From Candidatus Proximibacter danicus (GTDB lineage Bacteria; Pseudomonadota; Gammaproteobacteria; Burkholderiales; Rhodocyclaceae), in NCBI GenBank assembly GCA_016710885.1, contig JADJUC010000013.1, positions 1 through 64,000 on the forward strand: a stretch of DNA of 64,000 nucleotides, written 5' to 3'. Shown here one piece after another: positions 34,282-43,100 of the stretch. Below the pieces are notes generated by a model. The model saw only the letters and a program-made list of their open reading frames with translations. It had not been told where the DNA came from and ran no database searches. Position 1 is the first letter of the stretch; the number at the start of each line of letters is the position of its first letter. The translations under genes were made by a program, and so were the position numbers.

Positions 34282-35718
34282 TCAGGCGTGATGGCCGGCA
34301 GCAGCCAAGACTGGCGCATCGGCGGTATTCCCACCGGCCATGGTCTTGAACATGTTGTAAGCCATGATGAACATGCCGGAGAGGAAGAGCAGGCCGCCAA
34401 CGAAGCGGATAGTCCAGAACGGATAGCTGCCCTTGACCGCTTCAACGAAACTGTAGGTCAGCGTTCCATCGGCATTGACCGCACGCCACATCAAGCCCTG
34501 CATCACGCCGGCAATCCACATCGAGGAGATGTAAAGCACGACACCGATGGTTGCCACCCAGAAATGCACGGTAATCAGTTTGACGCTATGCATTTCCTGC
34601 TTGCCGAAGAGCTTAGGCAGCAAATAGTAGATTGAACCGATCGAGACCATGGCCACCCAGCCCAGCGCGCCGGAGTGCACGTGGCCAACGGTCCAGTCGG
34701 TGTAGTGCGACAGAGCGTTAACCGTCTTGATCGCCATCATCGGACCTTCGAAGGTCGACATGCCATAGAACGACAAGGAGGTGATCAGGAACTTCAGGAT
34801 CGGGTCGTCGCGCAGTTTGTGCCATGCACCCTGCAGGGTCATGATGCCGTTGATCATGCCACCCCACGACGGCGCCAGCAGGATCAGCGAGAAGATCATG
34901 CCAACCGATTGCGTCCAGTCGGGCAGCGCGGTGTAGTGCAGGTGGTGCGGGCCGGCCCACATGTAGGTGAAGATCAGCGCCCAGAAGTGCACCACCGACA
35001 GACGGTAGGAGTACACCGGGCGGCCGGCCTGCTTCGGCACGAAGTAGTACATCATGCCGAGGAAGCCGGCGGTCAGGAAAAAGCCGACGGCGTTGTGGCC
35101 ATACCACCACTGGATCATCGCGTCCTGCGACCCGGCAAAGCAGGAGTAGGACTTGAACGGCACCAGCGATACCGGAATGGCACAGCTATTGACCAGGTGC
35201 AACAGGGCAACCGCCAGGATGAAGCCACCGAAGAACCAGTTGGCAACATAGATATGGCTGACTGTGCGCTTGGCGATGGTGCCGAAGAAGACAATCGCGT
35301 AGGAAACCCAGACCAGGGTGATCAGGATGTCAATCGGCCACTCCAGCTCGGCATATTCCTTGCCCTGCGTCATGCCCAACGGCAACGTCACTGCGGCCAG
35401 CACGATGACGGCCTGCCATCCCCAGAAGGTAAAGGCCGCCAGCGGCGCGGAAAACAGCCGGGCGTGGCAGGTGCGCTGCACACACCAGTAGGACGTGGCG
35501 AAGAGCGCGCAGCCACCGAACGCAAAAATGACCGCATTGGTGTGCAACGGACGCAGACGCCCGTAGGAAAGGAAGGAAATGCCATGGGTCATATCAGGCC
35601 AGACCAGTTGGGCGGCAATAAAGACGCCCACTGTCATGCCGACGATGCCCCAGATAACGGTCATCACGGCGAATTGCCGCACTACCTTATAGTTATAGTT
35701 GGATTGCGTTTCCGACAT
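34282..35718 (-). CDS. ccoN: cbb3 oxidase catalytic subunit CcoN (I)
   Basis: This 478-residue heme-copper oxidase core reduces oxygen at the low-spin heme b / heme b3-CuB centre. Conserved parts include SYGRLRPLHTNAVIFAFGG with a heme b His, QWWYGHNAVGFFLTAGFLG with the CuB His, YSYRLSVVHFWALIFTYMW, GPHHLHYTALPDW with the His pair, and DWTVGHVHSGALGWV with the heme ligands. GAGGTGG lies 5-11 bases before ATG 35718; a longer in-frame N-terminus is not needed. It is preceded by an FNR-type promoter. Confidence 0.97.
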   Translation of the reverse strand: MSETQSNYNYKVVRQFAVMTVIWGIVGMTVGVFIAAQLVWPDMTHGISFLSYGRLRPLHTNAVIFAFGGCALFATSYWCVQRTCHARLFSAPLAAFTFWGWQAVIVLAAVTLPLGMTQGKEYAELEWPIDILITLVWVSYAIVFFGTIAKRTVSHIYVANWFFGGFILAVALLHLVNSCAIPVSLVPFKSYSCFAGSQDAMIQWWYGHNAVGFFLTAGFLGMMYYFVPKQAGRPVYSYRLSVVHFWALIFTYMWAGPHHLHYTALPDWTQSVGMIFSLILLAPSWGGMINGIMTLQGAWHKLRDDPILKFLITSLSFYGMSTFEGPMMAIKTVNALSHYTDWTVGHVHSGALGWVAMVSIGSIYYLLPKLFGKQEMHSVKLITVHFWVATIGVVLYISSMWIAGVMQGLMWRAVNADGTLTYSFVEAVKGSYPFWTIRFVGGLLFLSGMFIMAYNMFKTMAGGNTADAPVLAAAGHHA

Positions 35719-35794
35719 GGAACCACCTCTTTTATTAAAAGAAGGAAAGCTGCTCATGCTACCTCCCTGAACCTGCCAGGTAGCGCTTTTTAGA

Positions 35795-35836
35795 ATGCTA
35801 TTTTAACCCGAAACCAACGCTTTTGATCCACATCAA
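35795..35836 (-). promoter_or_regulatory. FNR/Anr-dependent promoter of ccoN
   Basis: A perfect anaerobox TTGATGTGGATCAA (read on the minus strand, 35823-35836) is followed, 22 bases later, by TAGCAT (35795-35800) as the -10 element. This is the spacing expected for class II activation (box centred near -41.5, start near 35788). It implies induction of ccoNOQP at low oxygen, as known for cbb3 operons. Confidence 0.85.
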
Positions 35837-35875
35837 GTTGCGTCGCACAAAATCAAATTGTCAGATTTTGGGCAC

Positions 35876-35902
35876 AAAAAAAGGGTGCGTCGTAACGCAC
35901 CC
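35876..35902 (-). terminator. Terminator between ccoS and ccoN
   Basis: On the minus strand GGGTGCGT and ACGCACCC form an 8-bp stem with a four-base loop, followed by seven T residues. It would end the ccoI-ccoS transcript, or a short RNA starting after the box at 36002. Confidence 0.88.
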
Positions 35903-35967
35903 CAACCCCAACAGAGAAACGATCTGGCCCGGTCCGGCGCAAGAAATCAGCCAAAGCAAACCAACTG
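35876..35967 (-). ncRNA. Candidate FNR-activated small RNA (prediction)
   Basis: A second anaerobox (36002-36015) overlaps the ccoS stop. It lies upstream of a weak -10-like CAAACT (35974-35979) at class II spacing, and a strong intrinsic terminator follows at 35902-35876. A transcript from about 35967 to 35876 would be about 90 bases long, contains no plausible gene, and has a CCGG-rich middle. This resembles the layout of FNR-controlled sRNAs such as FnrS or AniS, but no sequence homology is claimed. Confidence 0.35.
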
Positions 35968-36001
35968 GAGCAAAGTTTGCCGAGTCTCGGCCGGAACGTC
36001 T

Positions 36002-36015
36002 TTGATTCAGATCAA
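36002..36015 (-). promoter_or_regulatory. Second FNR/Anr box
   Basis: TTGATCTGAATCAA on the minus strand matches the anaerobox consensus exactly in both half-sites. It overlaps the 3' end of ccoS. Because a terminator lies between it and ccoN, it cannot simply drive ccoN from this position. Confidence 0.75.
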
Positions 36016-36218
36016 TCGTCAATTTTCCTGTTTTCTGAAATCTCGTGTTGCGGCGCAACAATTTCGGCCCGAGGCTGATCGTCGTCCATCAAAATACGGT
36101 AGGCGGGCCCTTCCATATCGTCGAACTGACCACTTCGAACCGACCACCAGAAGGCAACGCCAATCAGAAAAACCAGAACGACCGACAAGGGAATAAGCAG
36201 GTACAGGCTTTCCATCAT
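36012..36218 (-). CDS. ccoS: cbb3 oxidase assembly protein CcoS
   Basis: This 68-residue protein has a single N-terminal helix (LYLLIPLSVVLVFLIGVAFWW) followed by SGQFDDMEGPAYRILMDDD, the diagnostic CcoS motif (FDD-x-E-P-x-ILxDDD). It is needed for heme/copper cofactor insertion into CcoN. Its start overlaps the ccoI stop by four bases. The last codons overlap the second FNR box. Confidence 0.93.
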   Translation of the reverse strand: MMESLYLLIPLSVVLVFLIGVAFWWSVRSGQFDDMEGPAYRILMDDDQPRAEIVAPQHEISENRKIDD

Positions 36219-38653
36219 GCCTCCAGGCGCTGCAGACGCAGCGAGTTGAGGACGACCAGCAGGGAACTGCCGGACATGCCAATCCCGGCCATCCATGGCG
36301 TAACGAAACCAAGCATGGCGAGGGGCAAGGCGACAAAATTGTAGCCAAAGGACCAGACCAGATTCTGGCGGATGATCTGCAATGCGCGCCGAGAGATCAC
36401 GAGTCCCTGGCGAAGGTGGTCCAGATTTTCGGACAGCAGCACAAAGTCGGCCTGCGTGCGTGCCAGGGCGGCACCGCCACCCATGGCAATGGAAACATGC
36501 GCCTGCGCAAGGACCGGGGCATCATTGACACCGTCACCCACCATCGCCACCATCGCGCCGTGCGCCTGCAGCAGCCGGACAAATTCCTGTTTGCCTTGTG
36601 GCGAGATGCCGGCACGTATATCCTCGATACCGAGCTCGGCAGCAACGCGCCGAGCCACAACAGGCGCGTCGCCACTCAGCAACACCACCTCACAACCGGC
36701 AGCCTTCAGATCCCTGACCAGATTCGCCGCTTCCGGGCGTAGTTCATCGCCGATCCTGAACAGTGCCAGCCAGCCAGTTTCATCGCCGAGTGCGATAACC
36801 GTGTCGCCACTCGTCATCAAGGCGACACCCGAAACCGGCATCGGAATCCCGTGTAGCTCAGCAACCCACTCCGGCCGGCCAATACGCAGATTTTGTGCAC
36901 CACAGACACCGGAAACGCCATTCCCTGGCTCATTCGTCAGACTGGAGACAAAGACCGCGTCGTCAGGCGCCGCCTGATGCAGCGCACGCCCCAGTGGATG
37001 CTCGGACGCCTGCTCCAGCGCCGCCGCCATCGCGATGCAAGTCGTCACGTCGATGTTGCCAAGCGGGCAGGTTTCAAGCAGACGCATCTGGCCACGGGTG
37101 AGCGTACCGGTCTTGTCGAACACAAAATGGGTGGCCCGCGCCAGCGACTCGACGGCATGCCCCCGCGTTACCAACAGGCCGGCCCGTGCCAGCACACCGC
37201 TGGCCACCGTTAACGCTACCGGTGTCGCCAATGACAGCGCACACGGGCAGGTCACGACAAGCACCGACACCGTTATCCACAAAGCTTTTTCTGGATCGAT
37301 CGACCACCAGACCAGCGCCACCGCTGCCGCCACCAACAGCAGCGCGGCAACGAAGCGGGCGGCAATCTTGTCGGCAAATTCGACGATACGCGGCTTCTCC
37401 GTCGCCGCACGCTCCATCAGGCGAACGATCGCCGAAAGTCGGGTGCCTTCACCGACCTGCTCGACCCTGATTACCAACGGGCTCTCGCTATTGACCGCCC
37501 CCCCCGTGACCGAATCGCCAGGTTGCTTCGGGACCGGCCGGCTTTCCCCGGTGAGCAAAGCTTCGTTCGCACTGCTCACGCCCTCGACCACACAACCATC
37601 GGCGGGAATCGAATCTCCCGGCTTTACCAGCACGACATCGCCAATGCGCAGGTCGGAAGCGACAACCTCAGCTACCGTGCGGCTCGCAGGGTAATCGACC
37701 AAACGGGAAGCAAAAGCCGGCAGCAGCTTGGTCAACGCCTCAGTAACACTGACAGCCTTCTGCCGGGCGGTCATTTCGAGGAAACGCCCGCCCAGGAGGA
37801 AAAAAACGAACATCGTTACCGAGTCGAAATAGACCTCGCCAGAATTGGAAACAGTCGCCCAGACGCTCGCCAGAAAGGCCGCGCCAACCCCAAGCGCAAC
37901 AGGCACATCCATGCCCACACGAAAAAGCCGGAGGTCACGCCAGGCACTGCGAAAAAACGGTGCTGACGAATAAAGTACGACGGGAACTGTCAGGACCAGG
38001 CTCGCCCAGCGCATCAACTGCTCGACATCCGGCGCCATGTCGCCATCCGCCAAGTACACCGGAATGGCATACATCATCACCTGCATCATGCCGAAACCGG
38101 CCACGAACAGCCGCCACAAGGCTGTGCGGCGCTCCTTGCCCGCGAGCGCCTCGCTGCGCGCTGCATCGTAGGGGTAGGCGCGGTAACCAATGGCGGCCAC
38201 AGCAGCAAGAATGTCGGAAAGTTTTACCCGCGAATCATCCCAACGTACGCGTGCACGACGGGTGGCAAAATTGATATCCACGCCGGTCAGCCCCGGCAAG
38301 CGGGACAGATGTTGCTCGTTCAGCCAGATACAGGCTGCACACGTAATTCCTTCAAGAATCAGCGATGCTTCGCGTTCGCTGCCACTTTCGTCGAGCACAC
38401 GCACAAAGCTCTTCTGGAACTCTGCGTGGTCATATAACAGCAGGTTACCCAGCGCTTCAGGCAATGCCTCCCGCCTGGAGTCCGGCATTGCATCGCGGTT
38501 GCGGTAGTAGTCGGTCAGGCCATTGGCAACGATCGCCTGCGCCACCGCCTGGCAACCTGTGCAACACATGGGTTGCGAAACATCATCGACCTGGACAACG
38601 AGGTCGATGCCCTCCGGAACTTTCTGTCCACAGTGATAACAGTTACAGCCCAT
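36215..38653 (-). CDS. ccoI: Copper-transporting P1B-type ATPase CcoI (FixI)
   Basis: This 812-residue heavy-metal ATPase exports copper for cbb3 assembly. The N-terminus has a Cys-rich region (CNCYHCG, then CCTGCQAV) and an HMA domain with GITCAACIWLNEQHL. Helix 6 carries the CPC metal motif (VTCPCALSLATP), the phosphorylation site is DKTGTLT, the hinge is MVGDGVNDAPVLAQA, and the actuator loop has LLTGESRPVPKQPGD. ATG 38653 is chosen over the longer frame, which would overlap the terminator upstream. It heads the ccoI-ccoS unit. Confidence 0.95.
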   Translation of the reverse strand: MGCNCYHCGQKVPEGIDLVVQVDDVSQPMCCTGCQAVAQAIVANGLTDYYRNRDAMPDSRREALPEALGNLLLYDHAEFQKSFVRVLDESGSEREASLILEGITCAACIWLNEQHLSRLPGLTGVDINFATRRARVRWDDSRVKLSDILAAVAAIGYRAYPYDAARSEALAGKERRTALWRLFVAGFGMMQVMMYAIPVYLADGDMAPDVEQLMRWASLVLTVPVVLYSSAPFFRSAWRDLRLFRVGMDVPVALGVGAAFLASVWATVSNSGEVYFDSVTMFVFFLLGGRFLEMTARQKAVSVTEALTKLLPAFASRLVDYPASRTVAEVVASDLRIGDVVLVKPGDSIPADGCVVEGVSSANEALLTGESRPVPKQPGDSVTGGAVNSESPLVIRVEQVGEGTRLSAIVRLMERAATEKPRIVEFADKIAARFVAALLLVAAAVALVWWSIDPEKALWITVSVLVVTCPCALSLATPVALTVASGVLARAGLLVTRGHAVESLARATHFVFDKTGTLTRGQMRLLETCPLGNIDVTTCIAMAAALEQASEHPLGRALHQAAPDDAVFVSSLTNEPGNGVSGVCGAQNLRIGRPEWVAELHGIPMPVSGVALMTSGDTVIALGDETGWLALFRIGDELRPEAANLVRDLKAAGCEVVLLSGDAPVVARRVAAELGIEDIRAGISPQGKQEFVRLLQAHGAMVAMVGDGVNDAPVLAQAHVSIAMGGGAALARTQADFVLLSENLDHLRQGLVISRRALQIIRQNLVWSFGYNFVALPLAMLGFVTPWMAGIGMSGSSLLVVLNSLRLQRLEA

Positions 38654-38679
38654 GGCAACCGCAGAACCCCTGAAAAGAA

Positions 38680-38709
38680 AAAGGCGCGAGGCAAAACCCC
38701 CGCGCCTTT
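38680..38709 (-). terminator. Terminator between SDR gene and ccoI
   Basis: AAAGGCGCG and CGCGCCTTT form a 9-bp stem with a 12-base loop. It follows the SDR stop on the minus strand and precedes ccoI. Confidence 0.8.
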
Positions 38710-38729
38710 CGAACAACCGCAATTATAGG

Positions 38730-39501
38730 TTACTTGGGCGCCATGCGAATGGCGCCATCCAGACGGATCACCTCGCCGTTGAGCATTGAATTTTCCATGA
38801 TGTGGCGTACCAACGCCGCATATTCGGCGGGTTTGCCAAGGCGTGACGGGAACGGCACCATCTTGCCCAGCGCCTCCTGCACTTCCGGCGGCATGCCAAG
38901 CAACATCGGGGTCTCGAAAATTCCCGGGGCAATGGTCATCACCCGGATACCGGAGCGCGCCAGTTCGCGGGCAATCGGCAGAGTCATGGCGACGATGCCG
39001 CCCTTCGACGCTGCGTAGGCCGACTGGCCCATCTGGCCATCAAAAGCCGCCACCGAGGCTGTGCTCACGATCACCCCACGCTCACCGGCGGCATTGGGCT
39101 CACCCTTGCTCATCGCATCGGCAGCCAAACGGATCATGTTGAAACTGCCGACCAGGTTGACGTTGATTACGCGCTGAAAAGTGGCGAGACGATGTATTGC
39201 CCCTTCCTTGCCCAGGGACCTTCTCTGCCGGCGCAACGCCCGCGCAATTTACCAAGCCATGCAAACCGCCAAAGGTACTGACCGCAGCATTGATTGCCGC
39301 CTGAGCGCTCTCTTCGCTGGTGACATCGGTTTCGACAAACCGCACTGCAACCCCGAGCTCCTTCGCCAAAGCCTCACCGGCGTCACGCTGAACATCAGCC
39401 AAAACCACACGGCCACCGTTTTCAACCAGCATGCGGGCGGTGCCAGCACCAAGGCCGGATGCGCCACCGGTTACTACAAATACGCCACCTTCAACCTGCA
39501 T
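38730..39501 (-). CDS. Short-chain 3-hydroxyacyl-CoA dehydrogenase-like SDR, frameshifted
   Basis: The N-terminal half (39501 to about 39216) has the NAD site FVVTGGASGLGAGTA and the LVNCAGVAPAEKV motif. The C-terminal half has FQRVINVNLVGSFNMIRLAA, the YAASKGG catalytic Tyr/Lys motif (QSAYAASKGGIVAM) and ETPMLLGMP. Together they match type II 3-hydroxyacyl-CoA dehydrogenases (HSD10-like) of about 255 residues. The two halves are in different frames. Removing one base of the run at 39215-39217 restores LGKEGAIH exactly as in relatives, so a sequencing error is likely. It probably oxidises branched or short 3-hydroxyacyl-CoAs. Confidence 0.85.
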
Positions 39502-39579
39502 CGTGTCGCCTCCTTATTTGTAAAAGCGTCAAAATATTAGCACGACCAAACGGTACCGTATGGAAGAGGACAGAAAAAC

Positions 39580-39614
39580 AAAGCCCGCACAGAGAAAAAC
39601 TCTGCACGGGCTTT
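39580..39614 (-). terminator. Terminator after tRNA-Thr
   Basis: AAAGCCCG...CAGAG and CTCTG...CGGGCTTT form a long stem with an A-rich loop. On the minus strand it is followed by TTTGTTTTT. Confidence 0.85.
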
Positions 39615-39622
39615 GGTAATAC

Positions 39623-39698
<76 letters not shown>

Positions 39699-39733
39699 GC
39701 TAAGGGCGCAGAGTCTACCAGTTTTCAATCCGA

Positions 39734-40145
39734 CTACCAACAACCACTTGCCGGAGATCTCACGCCTTGCTGGTTAATTGACATGATTCCACATGTATCG
39801 CCTGTCTGAGCGCCTGTCGGCGTTGCGCAAATCGAATATGTCGTTGCAGACGGGGCAACTACAGCCCCTGCCGCATCACACAAACCGATGGTGTAGTAAC
39901 CATCGGGGAGAAGTCGCGCTACTCAACGTGAAAGTGGCATAAGTCGCATTTTCGGTGTAATGACGCTCAGCTCTCTGAGCCTGGGTCGTCAACGCCGACT
40001 TGGCATCACTTCTGCGTGCTTTACGGATGTATTCGTTGTAATTCGGTATCGCAATTGCTGCGAGTATTCCGATTATCACGATCACAACCAGTAGTTCAAT
40101 CAATGAGAAACCACGCTCACGCCTCTGTAACCAAATATGTCGCAT
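39734..40145 (-). CDS. pilE: Type IV minor pilin PilE-like, frameshifted
   Basis: The N-terminus has the class III prepilin signal GFSLIELLVVIVIIGILAA with cleavage after Gly and Glu at +5. The mature pilin begins AIPNYNEYIRKARRSDAKSA. As written, the frame ends early at 39876 with an abnormal tail. Removing one base of the four-base run at 39905-39908 restores PDGYYTIGLCDAAGAVVAPS and continues with two more cysteines to a stop at 39734, about 136 residues in total, the normal size for this PilE group. It is the last gene of the minor pilin operon, a few bases after pilY1. Confidence 0.85.
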
Positions 40146-40157
40146 CTACTGCCTCCC

Positions 40158-43100
40158 TTAATCCGTCATCAGTTCTCGCCACGACAAGCGTCCAGCGGTC
40201 CCTTGCCCGAGATTGGCCTTGTAATAGTCCATTTCACCAGTGCTCCCACCTTGGAAAACAGTGCCACGCCCCTGCCCTTCGGTAATGATCGTACCGGGGG
40301 CCACAATGCCGATCGTTGATTTTCGGCCGGCCGGATTGGTGCCTGTCGTACCGTTCGAGAAAGTGAAATTCGAAGTGGCGCCGTAATCCGTGAAGGGGTT
40401 GAATGGTAGCGCTCCGCCTGACAACGCATCAAGGTAGTAATCCCAGCCATACCCACCCGCAGCACAGATATCGGACTCTGGAATGGTACTAGTAAATTTC
40501 AGGACGTTTCCACCTCGCACCTCAGGGTTGAACACGATTCTTTCCCCCTCGGCTAACCAGCCGGTAGGAGATGGATAGTCGACTGCCAACCGAATGAACC
40601 ACCCCTTCTTGCTTGCCCAATCAACAGTATTGGTGCTTACAGAACGATAGTCATGAGACACCGTTACCGCTGTCCCGCCACCAATACTGGTGGTGGTCTC
40701 GTCGGCAATTGTATTTGTTGAAATGAACTGTTCCTGCAAGTTGGAATGGTTTGTTGCACTAACCTCGGCGTCGTTATCCCAGATCCCGTACATGGCTTGA
40801 AACTGCTTGTCTGATTTGTCGTTGTCGAACAGATAGGTACCTGTTCCAAAAACAACCAGCACGCCTCCTTGCGGGTGGGTAATGACATCTGGTGCGGTAG
40901 TAATAGGCTGAACAGCGGGCGTCGGCGTAACCCAGTCTTTTGACGTATAGAGCGGGTCGCCACCGAATGCCACCTGCCAATTACTCGGACTTTCATTGAA
41001 AAAGTCGAAGCGCCACATATTGCCCTTTAAATCCCCGGCATAGACAAGATCGATGACACCGTCGCCATCAACATCAATCGGGGCAAGTTCAGACAACCCA
41101 TTATTCGGTCCATTTCCTGCTGCTCCCACAGTGATCGGTGCGCTCGTTGCAAGGTAGCCTGTTTCTGCATTCAACACATAAAGGACCGCCTTGCCGGTAC
41201 CGGCTGAACCATCAGCTTCTTCACTTTTGTAACCGTTCCCGAACAAGACAAACCACTTTTGCTCGAGGCAAGTCTTGGGAGCAAAAGCAGATGCACTCCC
41301 TGTGTCTCTGTTGGTACAGAGTTTCACGATGTAGGGACGTCCGAAGGTATAGCCAAGATTGGCATCGCCTGAAATATTTCCCGTACCGGTGGCCCCATCG
41401 TGATCGGCGTCCTTGAACTCCCACTTGACGATAGTCGCCGCATTCGCTTCACTGAAATTCAGGGGGTTAGTCACATCAAGCGCATACATCCCTTGCCCAC
41501 CAGCACCGTAACCACCGACCAAAATTGTCTTCCAGTCCCCCGCCGCAGTGCAGGCTGTGTTGGTGCAGATATCGCCAACGACAGGGGTGCCATCCACGAA
41601 ATATCGATGGGGCTGCGCTTTGCCGTAGCTGGCATCGGTCAGGAGACTCATGCGAGGCCCGGTGATATTCGGGCGCTTGCGATACATTTCACTGGGAATG
41701 TAAGCAAGTTTCTCTTCACCACTATCCGAGTCCGAACGCGTCGCCTTGAATCCATGCAGCATTCCATCGTTCGCCCCCACGTACACCATTGGCGTCCTGT
41801 TCTGCTGGGCAACGCTGAACAGCGCGTAGCCGGATTCCGCGTAACCGAAATTTGGCCGGCCCACATATTGCGCTTGCGAGTTAACGATATCCCCCAGTTT
41901 GTTTGGTGTGGATGTTCCCGGCAGTTTTGGGCGACTACGCATGTCCGGGTCTTCGTCACCTCGCAAATATGTCACGCGCTCTGCGCCTTTGGTGTCGAGG
42001 GTATTAGCAGCATTTTTGTTGAGCGCAGCCTCAAGCACACCATCAACTGCGGTGCCAGTGCTCGTATTACTCATGCTGGCCCAGCGGAATGGGATACCAC
42101 GGGCGGCGACGGCCTTTTCCGGGTCGTAGGTAAGAATCACCCTGTCGTTCGCTGCTTTGCTGCCCAATTCTATCTGAGATTGCCAAGCCGGCGCGCCGAT
42201 GCTTGATGCCGTCACCGGGTAGGCATTCAACTCGCCCGTCCACCCATCGCTGTTGAAGCGCGACTGGAAGAGAAGGGTGTCCGTCTGGAATGAGAAGGAA
42301 TTTGTAGACAAAGCCGCCGAAGTGCCGGAGTCATCGCGAATCTTGTTGAATGCCTTCTCCAGCTCGGCTCGCAGCTTGCTAGGATTAGTCACGAGGAAAT
42401 AGTTGCTTGGCGTTGTGCCACCCGCCGTCGTATTCCATTCAGTGTCGTCTGGTGAATTGTTCCCATTCGCGTCGCTGAAGCCGCCCCATTTTGCTGCATA
42501 CCAGAGCGGGTCCTTGAGCTGAAGTGCAGTAGATGCAGAAGAAGCCGGTGCAAAAACTACAGTACTCGTCACCGGCAGCTTGGCAGCAGTATTTGGCGAA
42601 TCAAGCGCGAAATCGTAGTCGCTTGCCGGGTCCGCCCCCCCTCCTTTGCATGGCGCTTCCGTGGGTGAATTTGCCGTGTCGCAGTCACGCACAACCAGAT
42701 AGGCGCCATCAGTCGTACTGCCCGATATCACGTATCCCATGTGCTGCACGATGCCGCCCGCCGCGTACAGGGAATCCACCTTGACCTGCACCGTATCGTC
42801 GGCAAGCACCTTCACTTCATATTGCGCGATTGCGTCCATGTCATGGTCTGCACCCTGCTCGACGTCTTCATAGTTGATCTGGAAGAGGTAGTACGGGCGA
42901 CCACCATTGACCGCCGCATCCGAAGGGGCGCCCGTCACATTGCGAATCGCATGAAAATAAAAATCAACGATCTGGTTGGTCGGTTGCAAACCAGTCGTCG
43001 GGCTGATGGGGTAACTACCAGGCCCATAAACTGATTTGGCAAAGGCGGCCAGCTTGATCGTCTTGCCGGCAACGGGAATCTCGATCTCGGGCAGCGGCGC

